Below, piece by piece: positions 1-5,497 of a stretch of 5,506 nt of DNA (the first letter of the stretch is position 1; the number at the start of each line of letters is the position of its first letter). This DNA is from Thermoprotei archaeon (GTDB lineage Archaea; Thermoproteota; Thermoprotei; Thermofilales; B20-G17). The position numbers and the translations under genes were made by a program. The notes beneath the pieces were generated by a model. That model was given only the letters and a program-made list of their open reading frames with translations. It did no database searches and was not told where the DNA came from. The stretch lies in contig QMSC01000098.1 of the NCBI GenBank assembly GCA_003649515.1, forward strand, positions 1 to 5,506, given 5' to 3'.

Positions 1-1190
1 AGGTTTGCTAAATCTTCTAAGCATTTGAGGACGAGCTTTCCTAGACGTGTCTCAGGTGTAAGGGGCCTATTTAAGTCGCTTGAAATATAGGAGCTATGGG
101 AGTCCACAAGGATGACTTCAAGTTTCCTTTTCTGAAGGATTTCCGTAAATTCCCCGCTCAAGTCTTCAAGCCCCTCACTAAAGGAGTCTATGAAGAATAA
201 GCCTTTTTCTTTCCCAAATTTGATCGCAAAACATTCGATAACGCTACTTTCCCTGCGTACAGGGGAGCATACTTTCTCAGGCTTCTCAAGACAACATTCA
301 TTGATGAGGTCTGATACTTGTCTCGATATCTTTAAACATTCACTTAAAGATACGGGGTTCTCAGCATGTGTGGAAGGTCCATGAAACACCATAGTAATTA
401 AACCATAGCCTTTCCTTAGCTCACTCGATAAAATATATGGAAGACTGCTTCCTCCAACCCTCCTGAAGGGGCCTGGGTGAACTTCAGGAATAATAAAGCA
501 CCCTAAGGGCTTCTTATCGTTCTTAAAGAGTACTATCGATATCCTTTTCTCAACAGTTATGCCCCTTCTTTCAAAAATCCTTTCGAGGGGTCGAGGATTA
601 TCTGCCAGGAATGCATTTACGTAACCTCTGAATAAATCTAAGCCGTTAACTCCCACGGTCCGGGAGCCAACTTTCTTAATGAAAAGTAGCGTGGTCGTGA
701 TGATCGGCAGGCTTAAGACGTAATATAAAGGCAGGGTAGTGTTGTACAAAACACTGATCAGTACAACTAATGTTGTATTGATCAGTATGAGGCATAGCCT
801 GAGGGAGGTCCTTTGTGATGTGAGAAAGATAGTCACTAAGCATGTAAGGACTGCTGAGAACTGTAGTCCAAGCAAGACCGCTAGAAGAGGTTTTCGTAGG
901 GGTATTGAGATCACCAAGAGAATTGATGTATAAAGGCTCGTAGTGAACAGAAATCCTGCAAGTCTTCGAGGAGAGAAGAGAATAGGGCTAATCTTGTATA
1001 GAAACGCCATTGAGAACCAGTTAAGGGCCCAGAAAATGATGAGATAGTAAAATACTTCCGTACACAGTAGTACCGTTGCAATCGCTTGTAAAAGTGCCAG
1101 GCCAGCGTTCAAGACCATTAGTCTCTTAGTTGAGGGGAATGAGAAGCTGTAACGCTTATAATATTCTGCTAGTCCTCTCGTTGATGGCAA
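1..1190 (-). CDS. DUF2070 family archaeal membrane protein, 3' end outside the window
   Basis: The reading frame is open from an in-frame stop at 1224-1226 to the left edge, giving 396 codons from a TTG at 1188-1190. That start is chosen because AAGGAG (1197-1202) lies 6 nt upstream; the first in-frame ATG (1116-1118) would delete the conserved-looking SFPSTKR segment before the first membrane helix. Residues 24-171 hold about five or six hydrophobic helices. From about residue 175 the protein is soluble-like and carries HPGP (238-241) followed by GGSSLP (246-251), HGPSTH (270-275) and DSH (363-365). This helical bundle plus His/Asp-rich domain matches archaeal DUF2070 proteins as I know them; their function is unknown. 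The clustered His and Asp residues suggest a metal-dependent hydrolase, which is inference. The C-terminus is cut by the window edge. The gene diverges from rps3ae and shares no operon with it. The family call is firm; the start is less so. Confidence 0.82.
   Translation of the reverse strand, partial: MPSTRGLAEYYKRYSFSFPSTKRLMVLNAGLALLQAIATVLLCTEVFYYLIIFWALNWFSMAFLYKISPILFSPRRLAGFLFTTSLYTSILLVISIPLRKPLLAVLLGLQFSAVLTCLVTIFLTSQRTSLRLCLILINTTLVVLISVLYNTTLPLYYVLSLPIITTTLLFIKKVGSRTVGVNGLDLFRGYVNAFLADNPRPLERIFERRGITVEKRISIVLFKNDKKPLGCFIIPEVHPGPFRRVGGSSLPYILSSELRKGYGLITMVFHGPSTHAENPVSLSECLKISRQVSDLINECCLEKPEKVCSPVRRESSVIECFAIKFGKEKGLFFIDSFSEGLEDLSGEFTEILQKRKLEVILVDSHSSYISSDLNRPLTPETRLGKLVLKCLEDLAN
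753..786. repeat. 15-bp-arm inverted repeat inside the DUF2070 gene
   Basis: The arm at 753-767 (ACTGATCAGTACAAC) is complementary to 772-786 (GTTGTATTGATCAGT) at 14 of 15 positions, with a TAAT loop. The one exception pairs as G·U in a plus-strand RNA and as an A·C mismatch in the DUF2070 mRNA. The first ten bases of the left arm are themselves a perfect palindrome, and GTTGTAC at 741-747 offers an alternative partner for GTACAAC at 761-767. The repeat lies in codons for a membrane helix, where the protein reads LINTT and later LYNTT. Its role is unknown. Confidence 0.7.
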
Positions 1191-1204
1191 GGAGATCTCC
1201 TTGC
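1187..1204. promoter_or_regulatory. Perfect 18-bp palindrome covering the SD and start codon of the DUF2070 gene
   Basis: GCAAGGAGATCTCCTTGC reads identically on both strands. On the minus strand it contains the SD AAGGAG (1197-1202) and the proposed TTG start (1188-1190). As RNA it can fold into a 7-bp stem with a GAUC loop that would bury both. As DNA it has the symmetry of a dimeric repressor site next to the expected transcription start. The palindrome is directly visible; either regulatory role is inference. It also supports this position as the real translation start. Confidence 0.6.
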
Positions 1205-1218
1205 TAAGCAGTATATGG

Positions 1219-1236
1219 CAAATTTATTAAAAACTA
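1219..1236 (-). promoter_or_regulatory. Probable archaeal promoter (TATA region) of the DUF2070 gene
   Basis: The minus strand reads TTTTTAATAAATT at 1233-1221, an AT-rich TATA-like box centred about 37 nt upstream of the proposed TTG. With the usual archaeal spacing of about 25 nt, transcription would start near 1200-1204, at the edge of the palindrome, leaving a very short leader. No clear BRE is seen. Confidence 0.4.
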
Positions 1237-1287
1237 CCGGCATGAAAGCAGCATATTGATCAACTTAAAAGAGGATTTAGACGCTGA

Positions 1288-1507
1288 TTTTGTAATGACA
1301 CGACCACTCCAATGGTTCTTGAACCTTATGTTCGAGGAAGCTTTTCAAGAGAAGGTTCAGGATTAAAGGTTAGGATCGCACTAATGCCTTTCAATCATCG
1401 GTGAAACCTCAGAGTAACTCTGATCGCTCATCATGATCAGCACATTGCAAGCCCTTATTAAAGTTTTCATCAGCGGAATGGTGGGAGCTATTCCAAAAGA
1501 AATATAA
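1288..1507 (+). pseudogene. Possible frame-disrupted remnant of a KEOPS Pcc1-like gene
   Basis: One frame (1288-1401) reads through MVLEP and GLKVRIALM to a TGA at 1402-1404. It continues after the stop as NLRVTLIAHHD (1405-1437). A +1 shift near 1438 then gives STLQALIKVFISGMVGAI followed by PKEI and a TAA at 1505-1507. Joined together, this resembles the C-terminal half of archaeal Pcc1: a beta hairpin, an I-x-A-x-D motif, then S-x-L-R-x-x-x-N-S-Y-L-type helix. Pcc1 is the dimerising subunit of the KEOPS tRNA t6A complex. From memory, pcc1 lies directly upstream of rps3ae in Thermococcales, which is the position seen here. Against this, the strongly conserved Arg and Asn-Ser of that helix are not preserved, the N-terminal half is not recognisable, and one stop plus one frameshift must be accepted. 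Chance similarity in non-coding DNA, or sequence errors in a real gene, remain possible. Confidence 0.27.
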
Positions 1508-1510
1508 AGA
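1494..1510 (+). promoter_or_regulatory. Probable BRE/TATA promoter of rps3ae
   Basis: A purine-rich stretch, CAAAAGAA, runs directly into ATATAAAG, a good archaeal BRE plus TATA arrangement centred near 1505. Transcription would start around 1530, just before the ribosome binding site, so the leader would be about 10-13 nt. The box overlaps the stop codon of the possible pcc1 remnant, so rps3ae would be transcribed independently of it. Confidence 0.45.
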
Positions 1511-1532
1511 CTTCTGCGAGTTTAGGGAAGCA

Positions 1533-1538
1533 GGGGGT
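1533..1538 (+). promoter_or_regulatory. Ribosome binding site deciding the GTG start of rps3ae
   Basis: GGGGGT lies 4 nt before the GTG at 1543 and can pair with the anti-SD ACCUCC of archaeal 16S rRNA with one G·U pair. It supports GTG as the start; the next in-frame Met is at residue 47, well inside the conserved fold. Confidence 0.55.
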
Positions 1539-1542
1539 ATCT

Positions 1543-2184
1543 GTGAGCTCGCTATCGAGGATTGCGAGGGAAAAGTGGGCAGCAAAAAAGTGGTATACAA
1601 TATACGCTTCAAGCGCGTTTGGCTTTGTGGAGTTGGGTGAGGTTCCAGCTAATAGCGACAAGCATTTACTAGGAAGAGTGATGGAGGTTAGCCTTTACGA
1701 CATAACCAAGGATATCTCACAACTTCCCATAAAGCTGAAATTCCAGGTAGTAAAAGTCGAGGGCAATAAGGCTTATACTCAATTTAAGGGCTTCGAGCTC
1801 TCAAGGGACCACATTAGAGAAATTGTACGAAGAGGGACATCAAAGGTTGAAGGAATATATGATGTCTTTACTAAGGATGGAGTTCACTTAAGGGTATTCG
1901 TACTAGTCATAACGGCTCATAGAGTTAAGGCATCGCAGAAAAAGGCGATAAGGAAAATAGCTGGAGAAATGGTGGAACAGAAAGCCGCGGAGTTGAACCT
2001 AGATGAGTTCGTTCAGGAAGCCGTGCTTGGTCAAATAGCTGCCGAGATTCATGCAAAAGCCAGAAAGATATATCCTCTAAGGAAAGTTGAAGTATCCAAA
2101 ATAAAGGTTCTCACAAACACCTTCGAAATATCTTTAAAGACTCCGAGCGAAGCGGCCGAAGAGGCTGAGGCAACGGGAGCATAG
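1543..2184 (+). CDS. rps3ae: 30S ribosomal protein S3Ae (eS1)
   Basis: This encodes a 213-residue small-subunit ribosomal protein shared by archaea and eukaryotes, where it sits on the platform near the mRNA exit region and the 3' end of 16S/18S rRNA. The family is clear from KWYTIYAS and FG near residues 16-27, the ELSRDHIREIVRR block (85-97), TKDG (110-113), SQKKAIRKI (131-139) and KIYPLRKVEVSKIKVL (175-190). The C-terminus ends in an Ala/Glu-rich tail, typical of S3Ae, and the length is normal for archaeal forms. The start is GTG, supported by the upstream GGGGGT and by the position of the conserved N-terminal basic segment. The radical SAM gene begins 5 nt after the stop, so the two are very probably co-transcribed. 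The preceding BRE/TATA suggests this gene leads the unit. Confidence 0.96.
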   Translation: MSSLSRIAREKWAAKKWYTIYASSAFGFVELGEVPANSDKHLLGRVMEVSLYDITKDISQLPIKLKFQVVKVEGNKAYTQFKGFELSRDHIREIVRRGTSKVEGIYDVFTKDGVHLRVFVLVITAHRVKASQKKAIRKIAGEMVEQKAAELNLDEFVQEAVLGQIAAEIHAKARKIYPLRKVEVSKIKVLTNTFEISLKTPSEAAEEAEATGA

Positions 2185-2189
2185 TTCTA

Positions 2190-3833
2190 ATGGTTGAAAT
2201 AAAGGAAGCGAACGCGATTTATAAGGATATTCGAAGGGTAAAGTTAAGGATATGCTTAATATATCCAAACGAATATCGAGCAGGAATTTCTAATCTTGGA
2301 ATACATTTACTTTACTTCCTATTCAATAGTTTTGAAGGCGTCTACTGTGAGCGATACTTCTTCGATGCGAGAACCCCTCCTTGCAGTATCGAGACGGGAA
2401 CCCCGTTAAAGAAGTTTGATGTACTGGCATTCTCGCTTCAATACGAACTCGATTTTCCTCGGGCATTAAGAGTTCTGCTAGATAGCGGTATTCCTCTCAA
2501 AAGTTCTCAGAGAGATTTTAATGACCCCATAATAATAGCTGGAGGACCTGCTGTAACGCAGAACCCCCTTCCTTTAAGCCCCTTCTTTGACGTTTTCTTC
2601 ATAGGAGAGGTAGAAGACTTAGCTGAGGAGCTGATAACCGCCCTGCAAGAGTGTAGAGAAGAGTCTAGAAGTAAAAGACGGCGATACCTTAAACCTTTGC
2701 TCGATGTTCCAGGAGTCTATATACCCCTTCTCAAGGAGCAGACTGTTTTAAGGAGAGTATTTGTGAAAAATTTAGATAGCGCTTTCTATCCGACTAGGCA
2801 AATAATGCCCTTAGAGGATATCGAGCCGGTCTTTGGAAAGGCTTTCCTTCTTGAAATAGGCAGGGGATGTGGCTGGGGATGTCGTTTCTGCCTCAGCGGC
2901 TTTATATATAGACCACCACGCTTCAGGAGCTTTAGGAAGATCGCGCAGATATTAAGTTCTGCAAGAAGCGTTAATCCTCGATTTGAAAAAGTGGTGACTA
3001 TTTCGCTTGCGGCCACAGATCATCCTGATCTTGTCAGTATAATAAACCTAGTTGTAGATAGTGGATTTAAGGTTTCTATACCCTCGATTAGGATCAGTAA
3101 TTTGACCGAGGATCTTGCGGAGGCTCTGCGGAAAGGAGGTCAACGTTCGCTGACTTTAGCTCCTGAAGTCGCAACTGAGGATCTAGCAAGGCGACTAAAC
3201 AAGAAGATATACCCTGAAGATGTTCGGGAAAGTGCATTAAAAGCATTTAAGAGCGGATTTGGGAAACTGAAGTTCTATTTTATTTTAGGCCTGCCTTATG
3301 AAACAAAGAGTGACGTACAATCTATAGGTAAACTTTTAGAGGATGTTCTCTCAATAGGATTCCACCTTATAACCGTAACTGTAACTCCTTTCATCCCCAA
3401 ACCTCACACTCCCCTTCAATGGGTCGGACAGGAAGACCTTAAAAGCATTCTGAGAAAGAAAAGAGTTCTACTTAAAAGTGTGCGTCATAAGGAGAGAATA
3501 AGGGTTCAATTCCTAAATCCCAAGCACGCTAGGATCGAGGCAGCGTTAGCAAGGGGTGATGAGAGATTATCAGAGGTCATATTTGAAGTCGCAGCAAGGG
3601 GAGACTTTGGATTGGGGAGCTGGCATAGAGCCTTCCGGAATTTAAACATTGACATAAGGGACTACGCGAATAGAACCTTTAGCACGGAGGAAGAGCTACC
3701 CTGGGAGATTATAGACATCGGCGTTAATATAGAGTATTTAAAGCGAGAATATGAACGTTATAAGGAGGGAGTAGAGTCTCCTTCATGTTACGAAGAGTGT
3801 AACGATTTATGCTGCTTATGTAAGCGATGTTGA
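2190..3833 (+). CDS. B12-binding-type radical SAM protein, homologue of bacterial TIGR03960
   Basis: This is a 547-residue radical SAM enzyme. The [4Fe-4S]-binding motif CGWGCRFC places Cys at 227, 231 and 234, where the iron-sulfur cluster would cleave S-adenosylmethionine. Residues 17-150 resemble a cobalamin-binding-like Rossmann domain (LRICLIYPNEY, FSLQYEL, IIIAGGP, FFIGE) but lack the DxHxxG cobalt-ligand motif. After the cluster come SLAATDHPDL (272-281), IPSIRI (297-302), LAPEVATE (323-330), KFYFILGLPYET (361-372) and TPFIPKPHTPLQW (399-411). The C-terminus has W-E-I-I-D-x-G (505-511) and a six-Cys cluster (533, 537, 541, 542, 544, 547). I recognise this order from the bacterial family TIGR03960, which usually precedes a DUF2344 gene; no DUF2344 gene is seen here. 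The substrate is unknown. Tight coupling to rps3ae suggests a ribosome-related target, by inference. The ATG start has only a weak GGGAG upstream, consistent with translation coupled to rps3ae. The gene ends convergently with NMD3. Confidence 0.9.
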   Translation: MVEIKEANAIYKDIRRVKLRICLIYPNEYRAGISNLGIHLLYFLFNSFEGVYCERYFFDARTPPCSIETGTPLKKFDVLAFSLQYELDFPRALRVLLDSGIPLKSSQRDFNDPIIIAGGPAVTQNPLPLSPFFDVFFIGEVEDLAEELITALQECREESRSKRRRYLKPLLDVPGVYIPLLKEQTVLRRVFVKNLDSAFYPTRQIMPLEDIEPVFGKAFLLEIGRGCGWGCRFCLSGFIYRPPRFRSFRKIAQILSSARSVNPRFEKVVTISLAATDHPDLVSIINLVVDSGFKVSIPSIRISNLTEDLAEALRKGGQRSLTLAPEVATEDLARRLNKKIYPEDVRESALKAFKSGFGKLKFYFILGLPYETKSDVQSIGKLLEDVLSIGFHLITVTVTPFIPKPHTPLQWVGQEDLKSILRKKRVLLKSVRHKERIRVQFLNPKHARIEAALARGDERLSEVIFEVAARGDFGLGSWHRAFRNLNIDIRDYANRTFSTEEELPWEIIDIGVNIEYLKREYERYKEGVESPSCYEECNDLCCLCKRC

Positions 3834-3919
3834 GCTTCCCCCTCTGATCCTTAACATCACCTAACTAATCTTAGGCTAGAAATATGTGAAGTAGAGAATT
3901 CATCGGAGAGCAAGATTCC
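3834..3919. other. Convergent spacer between the radical SAM gene and nmd3
   Basis: In this 86-bp spacer both genes end facing each other. The plus strand has a pyrimidine run (CTTCCCCCTCT) directly after the radical SAM stop, and a weak 5-bp hairpin (CCTAA 3860-3864, TTAGG 3871-3875). Neither is a convincing terminator, although both transcripts must end about here. No small gene is seen. Confidence 0.5.
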
Positions 3920-5020
3920 TTAAGAGCGTCTAGTAGTTAGAGGGGCGATGTAGACCTTTCCTTCCCACTTTACTAGCATTACAGATTCGTTCTCCTTCAT
4001 CCAAAATGGAATCTTCTCGAAATATAGGTCGAGAGTTTCATATTTTGATAAGCTCAGTACAAGCACGCTAGGGGGCTTTACAGACATTATTAGACCAACG
4101 TCCTTCTCATCAATAATCTTTATATCCTCTTTGAAGAGCCTCGCCAGGGACACACTTTTCTCTTCAAAGTTCTGTAGTGAGAGCACCTTTACTGATGCCT
4201 TTTGAATTCTCAATATTTTGTGCGGAACGTTCTTTAAAATTATAATATCTCCCTCTTTGAAAGGCGGTATTAAAACCCTGATAGTGGACCTGGTTATAGT
4301 TCTACCCGTTCGACTTATGCCTAATACTTTCTGAGTCTCAAGTATCTTGCCTGAAAAGTGTTGCTGTATACTGTGGGCGAGCTGCCTTGCAGCGTGTACT
4401 GAAGCTAGGTAAAAGTCTATTCTGCCATCATCTTCCTTCTTTTCAAGTACTACCGCGCCCTTATCTCTCTCATAAAGTCTTGCTAGTTCTTCCCTAACTA
4501 TCTCCTCAATTACCCTCTTTTCCTTTTTTGATAGGCTTCGACCTTTCGCGCGTACTTGCACTATAGCTTTTTCTTTCCCGCCGACGACTATGCGACATGA
4601 GGGACAGAGTTCGAAGTGTACTATTGCCGTTAGCCTGTACTCTTCCACATACGGAGGTATCTCTTCATGAATAGATCCGGTGACTTTAAGGATTACAGGT
4701 AATTCTGTCCCTTCCTTAGGGTATTTGAAGTCGACTTGAAGTTCTTTTCCTATGACTCTTCCTCTCTCCTTAATTCTTGCACTAACCCTTGCTTTAATGG
4801 CTCTCATGATAACGTCATAAATTGTTTCTTGAGCTTGAGGAGACATCCACTTTCCTCTGTCATAGTAGGAGTAGCAGCTACGGCAAAGAGTAATTTTTAC
4901 AAGTGGAGGAACGTCAATTAGGGGGTGTTGCTTTCTGTAACAGTCTGCGCAGAGATTATCGATCAAGATGGTTCCTCGCTTACCGCAGATGGCGCAAAAT
5001 CTTTCTACCATTTTCCTCAT
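3920..5020 (-). CDS. nmd3: NMD3-family ribosomal large-subunit biogenesis protein
   Basis: This 366-residue protein is the archaeal relative of eukaryotic Nmd3, the adaptor that binds late pre-60S subunits for nuclear export. Archaea have no nucleus, so a role in 50S maturation is assumed, not shown. The N-terminus carries the family's zinc-binding pairs: CAIC (9-12), CADC (24-27), CRSC (46-49, followed by YYDRGKW) and CPSC (139-142). Residues 175-235 fit the next alpha/beta domain, including ARQLAHSIQQHFSG and TQKVLGISRTGRTITRSTIRVLIPPF. The rest (about 245-362) is beta-rich and fits the OB/SH3-like C-terminal part seen in longer NMD3 proteins. The start may be the ATG at 5018-5020 or the one three codons on (5009-5011); the first has GGTG only 1 nt away, the second 10 nt away. 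DUF424 lies 69 nt upstream on the same strand. Confidence 0.93.
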   Translation of the reverse strand: MRKMVERFCAICGKRGTILIDNLCADCYRKQHPLIDVPPLVKITLCRSCYSYYDRGKWMSPQAQETIYDVIMRAIKARVSARIKERGRVIGKELQVDFKYPKEGTELPVILKVTGSIHEEIPPYVEEYRLTAIVHFELCPSCRIVVGGKEKAIVQVRAKGRSLSKKEKRVIEEIVREELARLYERDKGAVVLEKKEDDGRIDFYLASVHAARQLAHSIQQHFSGKILETQKVLGISRTGRTITRSTIRVLIPPFKEGDIIILKNVPHKILRIQKASVKVLSLQNFEEKSVSLARLFKEDIKIIDEKDVGLIMSVKPPSVLVLSLSKYETLDLYFEKIPFWMKENESVMLVKWEGKVYIAPLTTRRS

Positions 5021-5047
5021 ACACCGATATTTCGATTTTCACAATAA

Positions 5048-5059
5048 GGTACTTAAAGC
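5048..5059 (-). promoter_or_regulatory. Possible internal promoter of nmd3
   Basis: The minus strand reads AATAGCTTTAAGTACC around 5063-5048, with TTTAAGTA at 5057-5050 as a TATA-like box centred about 33 nt before the first ATG. That would give a leader of only a few nucleotides, fitting the poor SD at this start. It is a weak match, and read-through from the DUF424 gene is equally likely. Confidence 0.27.
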
Positions 5060-5089
5060 TATTTTTATTGGTTTCTAGAATCGTTGTTA

Positions 5090-5455
5090 TTAAACAGTTA
5101 TTATCTGAACGTGGGGTATTCCACAGATATGTATCAGAGCTTCTTCTTCTATTATTTTACGCCTCACAAGCTCACCTACTATTTTTTCACCGATTACATT
5201 GACTATAGTAGCTGTCCTCATGAGCTCGTATACCTCATCAAAGGTAGCGAGTTTTCCACCATAGAACTCTTCCCGTATTTCTAGGACGAAGTCCCCTTCA
5301 GTAAAGTTTTTCCCAAGAAGCTCCCGGTCGCAGACAGCCACTACTACATCAGCTCCATGGCTATGTACTTTGACAAAAAACAGCTTCTCCGACTTAGCTT
5401 TAGTCTGAGGATCCTTCCCAGCGTTGGAGGGCTGTGAAGGCATTTTCGAGGGCAC
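5090..5455 (-). CDS. DUF424 domain-containing protein
   Basis: This small protein has 121 residues from a GTG start. It matches the archaeal DUF424 family (function unknown) through FFVKVHSHG (26-34), VAVCDRELLGK (39-49), LEIREEFYGG (58-67), ATIVNVIGE (82-90) and the terminal GIPHVQI (112-118). The domain begins near residue 25. The preceding 24 residues (Ser, Lys, Pro and Gln rich) are an unconserved-looking polar extension. The GTG at 5453-5455 is favoured by AGGTG at 5468-5464, 8 nt upstream; a second candidate, an ATG at 5441-5443, lacks a good site. In Thermoproteota, as I recall, this gene often sits with aIF2-beta and NMD3, which fits NMD3 directly downstream here. If so, aIF2-beta may lie just beyond the right edge; that is inference. 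A translation-linked role is likely but unproven. Confidence 0.88.
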   Translation of the reverse strand: MPSKMPSQPSNAGKDPQTKAKSEKLFFVKVHSHGADVVVAVCDRELLGKNFTEGDFVLEIREEFYGGKLATFDEVYELMRTATIVNVIGEKIVGELVRRKIIEEEALIHICGIPHVQIITV

Positions 5456-5463
5456 TTAAAGTA

Positions 5464-5497
5464 CACCTGTATACAATTCGACTCTACGAGATAAAAA
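5464..5497 (-). promoter_or_regulatory. Probable promoter and ribosome binding site of the DUF424-nmd3 unit
   Basis: On the minus strand TTTTTAT (5497-5491) is a TATA-like box, and AGGTG (5468-5464) is an SD that pairs with the CACCU of the anti-SD 8 nt before the GTG start. With usual spacing, transcription would begin near 5469, at the SD, giving a leader of about 13 nt. The window ends too soon to show any BRE context or the end of an upstream gene. Confidence 0.4.

Larger units (their letters stand above)
1191..1542. other. Divergent intergenic region between the DUF2070 gene and rps3ae
   Basis: This 352-bp stretch has no intact gene of convincing length. Its left end holds the DUF2070 SD and promoter, and its right end the rps3ae promoter and ribosome binding site. 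In between, a TTG-started frame (1256-1366, 36 codons, ending FQEKVQD) is open but unrecognised. A disrupted Pcc1-like reading runs at about 1288-1507. A 6-bp inverted repeat (CTGATC 1420-1425, GATCAG 1435-1440) lies at the frame change of that reading. I see no tRNA or other structured RNA that I would call. Confidence 0.6.

Noticed and set aside
190..384. 64-codon plus-strand frame
   Set aside because: It lies entirely antisense to the DUF2070 gene, whose minus-strand frame carries the conserved HGPSTH and other motifs.
739..933. 64-codon plus-strand frame
   Set aside because: It is antisense to the DUF2070 membrane helices; its sequence has no recognisable features and no SD-driven start.
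1256..1366. 36-codon TTG-started frame ending FQEKVQD
   Set aside because: It is short, without an SD, and overlaps the possible pcc1 remnant in another frame. It looks protein-like but cannot be assigned.
1350..1442. C/D-box-like small RNA on the minus strand (ATGATGA at 1435-1429, CTGA at 1413-1410, a second CTGA near 1359)
   Set aside because: The C' box is imperfect and the spacing between C' and the final D box is about 30 nt, far from the usual 10-13 nt. The boxes do not form a canonical archaeal C/D guide.
1409..1612. 67-codon minus-strand frame across the rps3ae start
   Set aside because: It overlaps the N-terminus of rps3ae and its promoter; no homology is recognised.
2786..3016. 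76-codon minus-strand frame
   Set aside because: It is a shadow of the radical SAM gene, covering the antisense of its CX3CX2C region.
3860..3875. Hairpin CCTAA/TTAGG as a terminator
   Set aside because: It has only 5 AT-rich base pairs and no following U tract; archaeal termination does not rely on such hairpins.
4126..4137. Small inverted repeat CTCTT/AAGAG inside nmd3
   Set aside because: It is only 5 bp with a 2-nt loop, within coding sequence, and expected by chance.
4736..5284. Three plus-strand frames (4736-4921, 4903-5202, 5084-5284)
   Set aside because: They run antisense to nmd3 and DUF424, both of which have clear family motifs; the translated sequences are low-complexity and unrecognised.
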